DNA from: Flavobacteriia bacterium
GTDB taxonomy: Bacteria; Bacteroidota; Bacteroidia; Flavobacteriales_D; Crocinitomicaceae
Direction: 5' to 3'
Length of the DNA stretch: 34,520 nucleotides
Assembly (NCBI GenBank): GCA_947455515.1
Contig: CANGOF010000016.1
Span: forward strand, 1 to 34,520
Positions within the stretch are counted from its first letter, which is position 1. Each line of letters opens with the position of its first letter. This document shows, in pieces, positions 13,741 through 21,710 of this stretch. The notes under the pieces were generated by a model. That model saw only the letters and a list, made by a program, of their open reading frames with translations. It did no database searches and had not been told where the DNA came from. The translations under genes were made by a program, and so were the position numbers.

Positions 13741-14970
13741 ATGAAATTTACAGAATTAAAATTACACGAGAGCATCCTTGAAGCGATCTCTCACATGGGG
13801 TTTGAAAACGCAACTCCAATTCAAGAAAAAGCAATACCTACCATCCTTGAGAATAAAGATTTGATTGCTTGTGCACAGACAGGTACAGGAAAAACTGCGG
13901 CATTTATTTTGCCTATTTTAAATAAATTAGTAGGAAAAGAAGATACGACGATTGACACCTTGATTATCGTTCCAACACGTGAATTAGCGATACAAATTGA
14001 ACAAGAAATACAAGGATTGTCTTATTTTGTTTCCGTTGGTTCTCAAGCTGTTTATGGTGGAACGGATGGAAAAGATTGGGATATACAAAAAGACGCCTTA
14101 AAAAACGGAACAGATATCATCGTTGCAACACCAGGGAAATTACTTTCTCATTTAAAAATGGGATATGTGAATTTCAAACACGTCAAGCATTTGGTATTGG
14201 ATGAAGCAGATAAAATGTTGGACATGGGATTCACGGATGATTTAGAGCAAATTTTCTCCTATTTACCTAAGCAAAAACAAACATTGTTGTTCAGTGCAAC
14301 GATGGCTCCAAAGATTCGTACACTTGCAACGAAGATTTTACATGAACCAGAAGAAATTACTTTGTCCATTTCCAAGCCGGCAGCGGGAGTTTCTCAAAAT
14401 TTATATTTAACATTTGATAATCAGAAGATTCCTGTGATAAAACATATTTTGGAATCACGTCCTGAGTATACGAGTATCATTATTTTCACTTCTTCGAAAA
14501 GCAAAGTATCCGAGATTGTGCATGGTTTACGTAAAGCAGGGTTTAAATCGCAAGGGATTTCGTCCAATTTGACTCAAACCGAACGTGAAGAAGTATTGAT
14601 TGGTTTTCGTTCTAAGCGTATTCGTATTTTGGTAGCAACGGATGTGATGAGTCGCGGGATTGACATCAAAGAAATCAATATGGTTATAAATTATGATGCA
14701 CCTCACGATGCAGAGGATTATGTACACCGCATTGGTCGAACCGCACGTGCTAATACCAAAGGGGAGGCGTATACCTTGATTAATGAGAAAGATATGTTGC
14801 GCATGCAAAATATTGAGAAATTGATTGAAGCAGAAATTCCGCGTTGTGTGTTGCCAGAAGCTTTGGGTGCTGGTCCAGAATGGAAGGTTTCAACAGGAAG
14901 TTTTAAAAAGAAAAAAAGTGGATCTTGGAAGAAAAAAAAGAAACCTGTTGTTAGTTCTCCACAAATTTAA
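13741..14970 (+). CDS. DEAD-box ATP-dependent RNA helicase (RhlE-like)
   Basis: This 409-residue cytosolic RNA helicase has all core motifs in order: Q motif GFENATPIQEKAIP, motif I AQTGTGKTAAF, Ia PTRELA, GG (YGGTDG), Ib TPGKLLSH, II DEADKMLDMGF, III SATMAPK, then in the second RecA domain the TSSKSKV and ISSNLTQTERE stretches, V ATDVMSRGIDI and VI HRIGRTARA. The C-terminal tail (about the last 25 residues) is very rich in Lys (KKKKSGSWKKKKKP), a typical RNA-tethering extension. It is the usual RhlE-type helicase of Bacteroidota, with likely roles in ribosome assembly, mRNA turnover or cold adaptation. It is transcribed alone, divergent from the DUF6438 operon. Confidence 0.95.
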   Translation: MKFTELKLHESILEAISHMGFENATPIQEKAIPTILENKDLIACAQTGTGKTAAFILPILNKLVGKEDTTIDTLIIVPTRELAIQIEQEIQGLSYFVSVGSQAVYGGTDGKDWDIQKDALKNGTDIIVATPGKLLSHLKMGYVNFKHVKHLVLDEADKMLDMGFTDDLEQIFSYLPKQKQTLLFSATMAPKIRTLATKILHEPEEITLSISKPAAGVSQNLYLTFDNQKIPVIKHILESRPEYTSIIIFTSSKSKVSEIVHGLRKAGFKSQGISSNLTQTEREEVLIGFRSKRIRILVATDVMSRGIDIKEINMVINYDAPHDAEDYVHRIGRTARANTKGEAYTLINEKDMLRMQNIEKLIEAEIPRCVLPEALGAGPEWKVSTGSFKKKKSGSWKKKKKPVVSSPQI

Positions 14971-15066
14971 AGTTTGATAAAGTTGTTACTTCTGAATGTA
15001 ATGAAATAGTAAAAGCATTTTAATATTTTCATAACCTAAAATGATTAATCTTGCTAAAAGATAATC

Positions 15067-15933
15067 ATGAAGAACAGTAGGATTTTCGCGTTGATTTGCT
15101 TGTTAATTTGTATTTCCTTTTCTTTTAAATCATTGGACGATACACATTTTTCTAAGTATATTGCATCTCACACTCCTAATGGAGTGGATATACCCGGTTA
15201 TTCAGGTGCTCCGGGAGAATATACCTGTGGTGATTGTCACAATTGTGATGCCTTACCTGCAGGATTGATCAGTAGATTTACGATCAAAGATTCGATTGGA
15301 AATCTTGTAAAAGCATATCAGTCAAATCACACTTATACTGTTAATTTTGCAGATACAATAGTAGGAAATAAAGGGTTTCAGTGCACTGTTTTGTCCGATT
15401 CAAATTTTAGAGCAGGGGATTTTATAAATGGTCAAAATACACAGACGAGTACGCTTTTGAATAAAACCACGAATAAAGTAAGACAATATATCAATCATAT
15501 AAGTCCGTTAAGTTCCAATTGGACTTTTCAATGGAAGGCACCATCTACAAATGTTGGAAAAGTTACTTTTTATTTTTCAACTGGAAATTATCAAATAATT
15601 TACCTTTCGAATTACAGTTTGCTACATCAGGAAGATCAAACAGGATCAACTAACGGAATTGTAGAAAATGCAAATGCATTTCCATTTAAGACCTATTATT
15701 CAGAGAAAGAAAATCAATTGATATTAAAATGTAATTCACCTGTTGACGGAAAAAGTTTTGTTAATATCGTCGATGAAACTGGAAAGATTCTTTTTTATTA
15801 CAGAATAGGAAGGATGGATAAGGGTTCAAATACGAATGAAGTTAGTATTACAAAGGAATTACCTACTGGGAATTATATAGTACAATTATTTGTAAATAAT
15901 AGCTTTGCAATTAGTCGTGTATTTATTCCTTAA
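15067..15933 (+). CDS. Secreted choice-of-anchor V-like protein with CxxCH motif and C-terminal sorting-like domain
   Basis: This 288-residue protein has a signal peptide (MKNSRIFALICLLICISFSF). The early segment GYSGAPGEYTCGDCHNC contains CGDCH, a c-type haem-binding CxxCH motif, in the GAPG...CxxCH setting of 'choice-of-anchor V' domains known from Bacteroidota. A beta-sandwich-like middle follows (YTVNFADTIVGNKGFQCTVL, WTFQWKAPSTNVGKVTFYFS). The C-terminal ~75 residues (SFVNIVDETGKILF, ELPTGNYIVQLFVNNSFAIS, RVFIP) look like a T9SS type A sorting domain, though the usual NP start is only approximated (NSPVDG). Haem attachment is possible, but the motif may instead form a disulfide. Its stop overlaps the stop of the convergent antiporter gene. 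Confidence 0.75.
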   Translation: MKNSRIFALICLLICISFSFKSLDDTHFSKYIASHTPNGVDIPGYSGAPGEYTCGDCHNCDALPAGLISRFTIKDSIGNLVKAYQSNHTYTVNFADTIVGNKGFQCTVLSDSNFRAGDFINGQNTQTSTLLNKTTNKVRQYINHISPLSSNWTFQWKAPSTNVGKVTFYFSTGNYQIIYLSNYSLLHQEDQTGSTNGIVENANAFPFKTYYSEKENQLILKCNSPVDGKSFVNIVDETGKILFYYRIGRMDKGSNTNEVSITKELPTGNYIVQLFVNNSFAISRVFIP

Positions 15934-16967
15934 GTTCCAATCACGAAGAATAATCCAATAATTCCTATCATATATAAAATTACGATTGACCAAGAATCGA
16001 ATCCTAACCTAAAAAATTGTTTTGGGGATTTGATAATTAAACCTATTAAATAAACTCCGGTCAATACGATTCCAAGTGCAGTAAGATAAATATCTGTATT
16101 GTCGATGGATTCTAAAGCTGATTTTCCGGATAATATAGATCCCATTAAGAGTAAAACGGGTAAAAATGCGTTGCCGCCAAAAATATCACTTACTGCCATT
16201 TTATAATCCTGTAATTTGGCGGATTCGATACCTGTTGATATTTCTGGTAATGCGGTTATCATCGCAAGGAAAGTAGCCCCAAAAATTACATTACTAATCC
16301 CAAAGCGCGATGCTAAAGATTCGCTGCATAATTCTATAACTAATCCACTTATTAGTGTGACAATTGCTAAAAAAGCAAAGAAAGCAAGTGCTTTGTATGC
16401 TTGATTTTTAGTGATGGTAATCTCAGCAATAGCCATTCTTTCTTCTGATTTTCTTTTACGTGTATTTACGTGTGGATTTTTATAGATGAGGTAAATTCCT
16501 GTTATCCAAAGTAAGAGTATTACCCATTCTACAATGGAACCGTTTAAAATAGTAAAATCTGAATGTGTTTGTTTTCCGATGACCACCATAGATAGAATTA
16601 AAATTAGAATAATTCCTTCCAGTAACAAACCTACGGAGGATGATTTGTAAGAAAGAGGAGCAGTTTTTCCTACTCCAAAAAAATCGATTAAAGCCAAAAC
16701 AACTGTTTGAATCGCGATTCCCCCTAAGATATTACTGACAGCAATATCTAAATTTCCATTCCAAGATGCAATTCCTGTAATTGCAATTTCGGGAAGATTT
16801 GTTACAATCGCTAAGAATATCATTCCACCCATTGCTTCGCCAAAATTGAAATATTTTGACATTTTATCTAATGCAATGGTAAGTTTAACGCCAGAAATCC
16901 AAATGGCGATTCCAGATATTAAAAACACTATAATAAGCCATTCCGTTGATAAAAAATTTAGTGTCAT
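15930..16967 (-). CDS. Sodium/calcium (cation/proton) exchanger family antiporter
   Basis: This 345-residue inner-membrane antiporter of the CaCA superfamily is built of two inverted Na_Ca_ex halves of about five helices each. The alpha-repeat signatures are visible twice: FLAIVTNLPEIAITGIASWN with SNILGGIAIQTVVLAL in the first half, and FGATFLAMITALPEISTGIE with VSDIFGGNAFLPVLLL in the second. The acidic Glu in each NLPE/ALPE motif is the expected ion ligand. A charged cytosolic loop (NPHVNTRKRKSEERMAIAEI) separates the halves. The exact ion (Ca2+, Na+, K+ or H+) cannot be read. The start ATG is at 16967, 11 bp after the end of the MgtC-like gene, so the two probably share a transcript. The stop overlaps the plus-strand gene's stop by 3 bp. 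Confidence 0.9.
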   Translation of the reverse strand: MTLNFLSTEWLIIVFLISGIAIWISGVKLTIALDKMSKYFNFGEAMGGMIFLAIVTNLPEIAITGIASWNGNLDIAVSNILGGIAIQTVVLALIDFFGVGKTAPLSYKSSSVGLLLEGIILILILSMVVIGKQTHSDFTILNGSIVEWVILLLWITGIYLIYKNPHVNTRKRKSEERMAIAEITITKNQAYKALAFFAFLAIVTLISGLVIELCSESLASRFGISNVIFGATFLAMITALPEISTGIESAKLQDYKMAVSDIFGGNAFLPVLLLMGSILSGKSALESIDNTDIYLTALGIVLTGVYLIGLIIKSPKQFFRLGFDSWSIVILYMIGIIGLFFVIGT

Positions 16968-16978
16968 ATTTCTTGTTT

Positions 16979-17617
16979 TTACACTTCAAACTCAATTATA
17001 TATTCAGTTTCGTAGAGCGCTTTCGTTAAATTCTCATGGTTATGTTTGGATCCTTGAATTGAAAAAATTCCGGTATGCATACTTTGTGTTTTGATTTTTT
17101 TTGAAATTGAAACGTTTAAATTTTGTTTTTCAATGAATTTTAATAATTCATCGAAGTCAAATTCATTTGATTTAATAAATGAAATCGTATAGGTTTCAAT
17201 TTTATTTGTTCGTTCAATAAGTTTTTGAATCCATGTAAAACTCAATAATACTATCATAACAATCACAAGTGCTGCTAAAGCAAATTCATATTTTCCAATA
17301 CCGATTGCCATTCCAATTGCAGCGGATATCCAAATGGTAGTCGCAGTAGTAAGTCCTTTGACATTCATACCTTCACGGAAGATTGCTCCAGCACCTAAAA
17401 AACCAATACCAGTAACGATATTTGATGCGATACGACCATCATTGCTAATTAGGTTTGAAATCATAGTAAAAAGCGTGGATCCAACAGTTATTAAAATAAC
17501 TGTTCTAAAACCTGCAGCTTTACTTTTGTACTCACGTTCTGCACCTATTACTGCACCAACGATAAGTGCAACAAATAATTTGGTTAGTTCGTCAATGATT
17601 AGTGGATTATTTAGCAT
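16979..17617 (-). CDS. MgtC/SapB family membrane protein
   Basis: This protein of about 212 residues has four or more N-terminal helices and a C-terminal ACT-like cytosolic domain (EFDFDELLKFIEKQNLNVSI, MHTGIFSIQGSKHNHENLTK). The MgtC signatures are present: LIVGAVIGAEREYKSKAAGF with the conserved Glu-Arg, RTVILITVGSTLFTMIS, GIGFLGAGAIFREGMNVKGL and TTATTIWISAAIGMAIGIG. MgtC proteins affect ATP synthase activity or Mg2+ homeostasis in other bacteria; here the role is unknown. The start is taken at ATG 17617. A TTG nine codons upstream is in frame, but it lies inside the U-tract of the tRNA terminator. It is probably cotranscribed with the cation antiporter, which would fit an ion-homeostasis pair. 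Confidence 0.88.
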   Translation of the reverse strand: MLNNPLIIDELTKLFVALIVGAVIGAEREYKSKAAGFRTVILITVGSTLFTMISNLISNDGRIASNIVTGIGFLGAGAIFREGMNVKGLTTATTIWISAAIGMAIGIGKYEFALAALVIVMIVLLSFTWIQKLIERTNKIETYTISFIKSNEFDFDELLKFIEKQNLNVSISKKIKTQSMHTGIFSIQGSKHNHENLTKALYETEYIIEFEV

Positions 17618-17642
17618 CTGAATAATAGAGTAATGAATATTC

Positions 17643-17673
17643 AAAAAAAAAGCCTTACATTTCTGTAAGGCTT
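17643..17673 (-). terminator. Rho-independent terminator downstream of tRNA-Asn
   Basis: On the minus strand AAGCCTTACA, loop GAAA, TGTAAGGCTT form a perfect 10-bp stem with a tetraloop (17673-17650), directly followed by a run of seven further Ts (17649-17643). It lies 5 bp after the tRNA 3' end and ends the tRNA transcript just before the mgtC-like gene. Confidence 0.92.
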
Positions 17674-17677
17674 CTAG

Positions 17678-17751
17678 CGCTCTCTCCTGGGCTCGAACCA
17701 GGGACCCTCTGATTAACAGTCAGATGCTCTAACCGACTGAGCTAAGAAAGC
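17678..17751 (-). tRNA. tRNA-Asn (anticodon GTT)
   Basis: This 74-nt tRNA on the minus strand has acceptor stem GCTTTCT / AGAGAGC with one G-T pair and discriminator G. The D-arm is built around AGCTCAGTCGGTTAGAGC, the anticodon loop is CTGTTAA in the stem TCTGA/TCAGA (anticodon GTT, Asn), and the T-arm is CCTGG TTCGAGC CCAGG. CCA is not encoded. All four arms pair. A TATATTTG promoter element lies 30 bp upstream, and a strong terminator follows within 5 bp. Confidence 0.97.
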
Positions 17752-17780
17752 ATTTTACAATTCCGACTGAATTGTGAGTG

Positions 17781-17788
17781 CAAATATA
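17781..17788 (-). promoter_or_regulatory. Probable -7 element of the tRNA-Asn promoter
   Basis: TATATTTG on the minus strand lies 30 bp upstream of the mature tRNA 5' end, giving a leader of about 23 nt for processing. No clear -33 element is seen. Confidence 0.5.
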
Positions 17789-17798
17789 TATAAAAAAA

Positions 17799-17822
17799 TT
17801 AATTCTAAAATTAATTCTAAAA
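17799..17822. repeat. Two tandem copies of a 12-bp AT-rich unit
   Basis: TTAATTCTAAAA occurs twice head-to-tail (17799-17810 and 17811-17822) between the ssb stop and the tRNA promoter. It is likely replication-slippage sequence with no evident role. Confidence 0.6.
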
Positions 17823-17842
17823 ATATTTTTTGTTTTTTTTGA

Positions 17843-18292
17843 CTAAAAATCATCTTCGTCAATTGAGAAATCTTCCAATGCTGAATCAACATACTCATTA
17901 TCTTCATTTTCCACTTCGTCGATGATGTCTTCTGTCATAGTTCCATCAAATTTTGCAGGACGTAAAATATTTGTTTGAGCGACATTTAAACGGATTTCTG
18001 TACGAACAAATCCATCTTCCATCGTATACGCTTTCGCAAAAGGGGAACCAATTAGTTCTACTAACGCACCTTTTTTAAGGAAATCTAAGATGCGTAAGTT
18101 AGCACCTTCTTTTTTCCAAATCGTGCAATTTACCCAAGTTGTTTTTGTTTTGGATTCACCTGAGCGTTTGTCTCTCCAGTTTTTGTTGTGAGCAACAGGA
18201 AAATTAATTGCTATCACACCTCTTTCCATTGTTTTTTGAGTGGCATCTTTACCAATGTTTCCGATAAGTCTGGTTTCAAATACTGTAGCCAT
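17843..18292 (-). CDS. ssb: Single-stranded DNA-binding protein
   Basis: This 149-residue OB-fold protein protects ssDNA and recruits repair and replication partners. The N-terminus MATVFETRLIGNIGKDATQK, the central INFPVAHNKNWRDKRSGESK, the TTWVNCTIWKKEGANLRILD and FLKKGALVELIGSPFAKAYT strands, and the EIRLNVAQTNILRP closing strand form the SSB core. The C-terminal ~35 residues are acidic and end EDFSIDEDDF, matching the partner-binding tip (family consensus D-D-I-P-F-like, here without Pro). It differs from the commonest Bacteroidota SSB (which starts with a different N-terminal motif), so this may be one of two paralogues in the genome. It lies downstream of the membrane-protein gene on the same strand, with a 75-bp gap. 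Confidence 0.92.
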   Translation of the reverse strand: MATVFETRLIGNIGKDATQKTMERGVIAINFPVAHNKNWRDKRSGESKTKTTWVNCTIWKKEGANLRILDFLKKGALVELIGSPFAKAYTMEDGFVRTEIRLNVAQTNILRPAKFDGTMTEDIIDEVENEDNEYVDSALEDFSIDEDDF

Positions 18293-18367
18293 TTTGTGTT
18301 TTTTTAATCGTTTATTGCTGAAAATTATAAAAAGTATTTTTAATATGCAACATAAGTAGCTGTTTTC

Positions 18368-20128
18368 TTATTCTTTATACGCTTTCCATTTACGAAGTAG
18401 TAAGAAAAATAATAGGATGCCTAATAAGGATGCGAGGAAGAATAAAAATGGATTTTCGAGAAAACGATAAGGTCTGATAGTTTCAATGTCATATCCATCT
18501 TCTAAACAAAGATCAATAACTTTCACTTTTTTTTCGATTTTTAATAAATAATAAATTGGTGAGTAAAAGATAAACGGTGCAATGAAATAAGTCATATTCA
18601 TCAATATTGAAATAATCATTTTTTTAAATTTTATATAGTACAATCCAAGTAATGTGGCGAGTAAGATTATTACAGCAGAAACGATATAATTATCGATTAG
18701 TATAGTTCCTTCAAAGTTGAATACTAAGTAGGTAAATAGAGGAACTAAAAGTGCAATCACACCAGTAACTGGAATACTAATTAAAAAACTTGGTAATAAT
18801 GTAAATTCAAACAAAATAATAAGCCAAATAATTCCTAATACGATGAATATTTGAATCACTATTTCATATTTATTTAGATAAAATTGATTTGTTTCATGGT
18901 TAGCTTCTAATACATTGAATAATTTATTCATTTCACAAAAGAAATGTGTGTAATGCGTATCATATTCATCGATTTTTTTAGGTGTTTCTAGTTTTAAAAT
19001 TAGATCTTGTTTGCTATTGTAATTTAACTTTACTACTTCATCATGGTAGATACTCTTTTCAAATTGCACAAGTTGACTATTGAAATTTGAATACTCTTTT
19101 GCATCAAGGAATTCGGTTAATAGATTGGAATTTAGGTTGTTTTTTATTTTAAATTCTTGACATATACTTTTTAATTGTTCGAGTATTTCTTTAATTTTTA
19201 GTTTATTGTTGTCTTCAATGTAGTTATGAATTTTTGGAGCGACTTTTTTCACATAAACTTCTTCATCATTATAATCGCTTTTTACATATTCGTTAGGATA
19301 ACCGCTTTCATTGAATAGATCTGAACGTTCATGATTATTGAAGAACACATATGAATAGTTCAAAACACTTGTTTTATATAATTGGGGTAGATTTTTAAGT
19401 GTATAGATAGAATCTATTACGGTGATCTCATTGCACTTATTTTTATCTAAATAATCGAGATGAGTCTGATAAAGGATAAGTTTTTTAGAGCCAAATTGAA
19501 CGATTTCATCATTTAGAATATATGGGTTAAATGTGTCAAATTTGTTGTCTTTTTTTATAAATAAATCACCACTTTCCCATTTTTCTTCCTCCGTATCGTA
19601 ATTTATGTTTTCTAATGGAAATGGTTTAGGGTAGATTCTATAATTCATTGCATAATCAGATACATTATGAACTAAAAATGGTGCCGCAAGATTTATTTTA
19701 TCTGTATAATCATCCATATTATAGTTTGAAAAAATGGATGTAGTTTTATTTTTTGCTCCAAAAGAGAAGGGTAAATTCGCAAATATTAGAAGTAAAAACG
19801 GGAAAAACAATAAGAAGAATAATTTCGTAAAATATCCTTTGCAAATTGGATAAAAACGTTTAAATCCGTTGTTTCTAAAAAAGAAAATTGCCCATACACT
19901 CAAGATAATTATAACGGAAATTATATGAAAGAACGCATAACCACTATACTGATATTGTGCAATAATACTATGATTTTGCAAATCATAAATATCCGTAGAA
20001 ACATATCCTGCTACATACGAAACTAACCATAAAAAAAAACCAGTCAAGCTTAATTGAACCACTTTTGAATGCCAAACTAATGGATGATTTTCTAATAAAT
20101 AGGTGTTTATTTTTTTATATAAATTCAT
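18368..20128 (-). CDS. Uncharacterised polytopic membrane protein, probable partner of the adjacent ABC ATPase
   Basis: This protein of about 586 residues has hydrophobic helices near residues 25-45, 62-84 and 100-125, then a long non-membrane region of about 270 residues (roughly 130-405; charged, many Asn/Lys/Asp, for example YTDKINLAAPFLVHNVSDYA and DNNKLKIKEILEQLKSICQE), then about six more helices and a basic cytosolic tail (LLLRKWKAYKE). I recognise no named family. The ATPase gene immediately upstream (gap of 16 bp) makes a permease-like role plausible, because ABC-2-type permeases can carry a large periplasmic domain between helices. A TTG start 8 codons upstream would overlap the ATPase gene by 8 bp; the ATG at 20128 is preferred. 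Confidence 0.7.
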   Translation of the reverse strand: MNLYKKINTYLLENHPLVWHSKVVQLSLTGFFLWLVSYVAGYVSTDIYDLQNHSIIAQYQYSGYAFFHIISVIIILSVWAIFFFRNNGFKRFYPICKGYFTKLFFLLFFPFLLLIFANLPFSFGAKNKTTSIFSNYNMDDYTDKINLAAPFLVHNVSDYAMNYRIYPKPFPLENINYDTEEEKWESGDLFIKKDNKFDTFNPYILNDEIVQFGSKKLILYQTHLDYLDKNKCNEITVIDSIYTLKNLPQLYKTSVLNYSYVFFNNHERSDLFNESGYPNEYVKSDYNDEEVYVKKVAPKIHNYIEDNNKLKIKEILEQLKSICQEFKIKNNLNSNLLTEFLDAKEYSNFNSQLVQFEKSIYHDEVVKLNYNSKQDLILKLETPKKIDEYDTHYTHFFCEMNKLFNVLEANHETNQFYLNKYEIVIQIFIVLGIIWLIILFEFTLLPSFLISIPVTGVIALLVPLFTYLVFNFEGTILIDNYIVSAVIILLATLLGLYYIKFKKMIISILMNMTYFIAPFIFYSPIYYLLKIEKKVKVIDLCLEDGYDIETIRPYRFLENPFLFFLASLLGILLFFLLLRKWKAYKE

Positions 20129-20144
20129 AGTATTTATTGTTCTG

Positions 20145-21290
20145 TTATACAAAAAGTCTTTTGGTAGAATGTGAAATGTTACGTATGTATTTCATATTGA
20201 ATTCTTTTTCAAGCAACGCTTTCAGGATTTTATTGAATCCCTTTTCGTCTTTGATAGTCAAGAGATAAATACCCCCATTGTAATCGATTTTATCAATCGC
20301 TAAGTGTGCTAATGCTGCTTCCAATTCAGGTCGTGTACAGTCGATGTCTAATTCCATCACGCATGTATCATCTACCTTTTCGTTTGCGTCGGATAAATGG
20401 GTAGGAATCCCTTTTTTTAAGAATAGAATTTTGTCTGAGATTTTTTCGACTTCAAATAATTGTTGGGAGCTCAAGATTATTCCAATCGGATTAGAAAGAC
20501 TCAAAGACATATTTCTCAAATCTTCTAAAATTAATTGTTGCGCTAAAACATCTAGATTAGCAAGAGGCTCATCCAACAATAAGATTTTTGGTTTTCGTAA
20601 AAAAGTACGTGCCAATTCAAAACGCATTTTGTAACCAGATGATAATTCGTCCCAATTTAGGTTACGGTAATTCCATAGCCCAAAACGAATAATCATCATA
20701 TTGACGAACAATTCGTTTTCTTCCCCTTTAATGCCGTAACTAGAGGCTGCATATTTGAGGTTGTCTTTTAAAGGTCCGAACCATTTTGGTGTTCGTTGAG
20801 GGATGTATACTAACTGTGTTCTTCGTTCGTAGTCAGAAACGTTTTCAGTATCTTGCGCATAACTTATTTCTCCATTATTATGGGAAAGTTCTTGTGCCAA
20901 GATTCGTAATAAGGTAGTTTTTCCGTTTCCATTTTCACCTACTAACCCCCAAATTTCTCCCGCTTTTACCGTTATGGATACGTTTTGTAAGTTGAATTTT
21001 TTTGCTCCATAATTTTTGGAAATATTGGAGGCATTGATTAATATTTTGTGTTCTTTCGAATTAACATTTAGTGTCGCTAATTTTTCTAGGATAGTAGTTA
21101 AGCGCGTATGAATTTCCTCTTCCGAAGGTGATGTAGTTTCTTTCCAGTCGGTCAACTCAATGCATGCTTTGTACATGGATAAGTCGTTCGAGTCAAGAAT
21201 ACAATCGATAAATTTTCGGTAACCTAAACTATATTCTTTGTTGTTGAAGTGATTTGCAACAATGGTTAATTTTTCTTGAAATAAATTCAT
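20145..21290 (-). CDS. ABC transporter ATP-binding protein with N-terminal extension and non-canonical H-loop
   Basis: This 381-residue ATPase has Walker A GENGNGKTT (residues 118-126), Q-loop Gln165 (VYIPQR), signature LSSGY (216-220), Walker B LLLDEP (237-242) and D-loop ANLD. The position normally held by the H-loop His (SSHxLxEVE) reads SSQQLFEVE, so Gln276 replaces His. An ~85-residue helical N-terminal extension (MNLFQEKLTIVANHFNNKEY onward) precedes the ABC domain, and a ~90-residue C-terminal domain follows. The partner is probably the downstream membrane protein (16-bp gap). Upstream is a lipocalin-like lipoprotein gene (4-bp gap). The transported substrate, or whether it is a transporter at all rather than a regulatory or assembly complex, is unknown. 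Confidence 0.85.
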   Translation of the reverse strand: MNLFQEKLTIVANHFNNKEYSLGYRKFIDCILDSNDLSMYKACIELTDWKETTSPSEEEIHTRLTTILEKLATLNVNSKEHKILINASNISKNYGAKKFNLQNVSITVKAGEIWGLVGENGNGKTTLLRILAQELSHNNGEISYAQDTENVSDYERRTQLVYIPQRTPKWFGPLKDNLKYAASSYGIKGEENELFVNMMIIRFGLWNYRNLNWDELSSGYKMRFELARTFLRKPKILLLDEPLANLDVLAQQLILEDLRNMSLSLSNPIGIILSSQQLFEVEKISDKILFLKKGIPTHLSDANEKVDDTCVMELDIDCTRPELEAALAHLAIDKIDYNGGIYLLTIKDEKGFNKILKALLEKEFNMKYIRNISHSTKRLFV

Positions 21291-21294
21291 TCAC

Positions 21295-21678
21295 TTATTT
21301 TTTATAAACGTATACCTTGTTCCCGTTGGTATTTTGCGTAATAGTTAAATTATTATCAGAAATATTCGTTAAATCATACCCTGTGTCATCGTATCCACCT
21401 CCGGATTTATTTCGCGAAATGGTTAGTGCACCAGATTTTATTACGGCATATTGACCATAAGTAACAACAGGAATTCCATTTGTAGTTTTCGTTTCCGTAA
21501 TTGTTCCACCTCTTCCATCCGGTTCGAAATCAATTTGTTCTTTGTAATTGGAATCTAAATCTTTCGAGTCAATAGACACTAAATGCCACATTCCAGTTAA
21601 TTTTTTATTTACCATAGCCTCTGGAGAGCAAGAAATTATGGTGATAAGTATCGAACTAAAGAATAGTATTTTTTTCAT
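21295..21678 (-). CDS. Lipocalin-like domain lipoprotein
   Basis: This 127-residue lipoprotein has a signal with lipobox ITIISCS (Cys near 17). The mature part opens MVNKKLTGMWHLVSIDSKDL, the start of the lipocalin-like/DUF4923 class of Bacteroidota beta-barrel proteins (Gly-x-Trp near the first strand), and continues as short strands with Gly/Thr-rich turns (FEPDGRGGTITETKTTNGIP, VVTYGQYAVIKSGALTISRN, LTITQNTNGNKVYVYKK). A hydrophobic ligand cavity is likely by family, but the ligand is unknown. It precedes the ABC ATPase gene by 4 bp, which suggests that it is part of the same transcript and might act with that complex at the cell envelope. Confidence 0.75.
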   Translation of the reverse strand: MKKILFFSSILITIISCSPEAMVNKKLTGMWHLVSIDSKDLDSNYKEQIDFEPDGRGGTITETKTTNGIPVVTYGQYAVIKSGALTISRNKSGGGYDDTGYDLTNISDNNLTITQNTNGNKVYVYKK

Positions 21679-21710
21679 GTTTTAAATTTTAAGTAAAAAT
21701 ATAAATCTTT

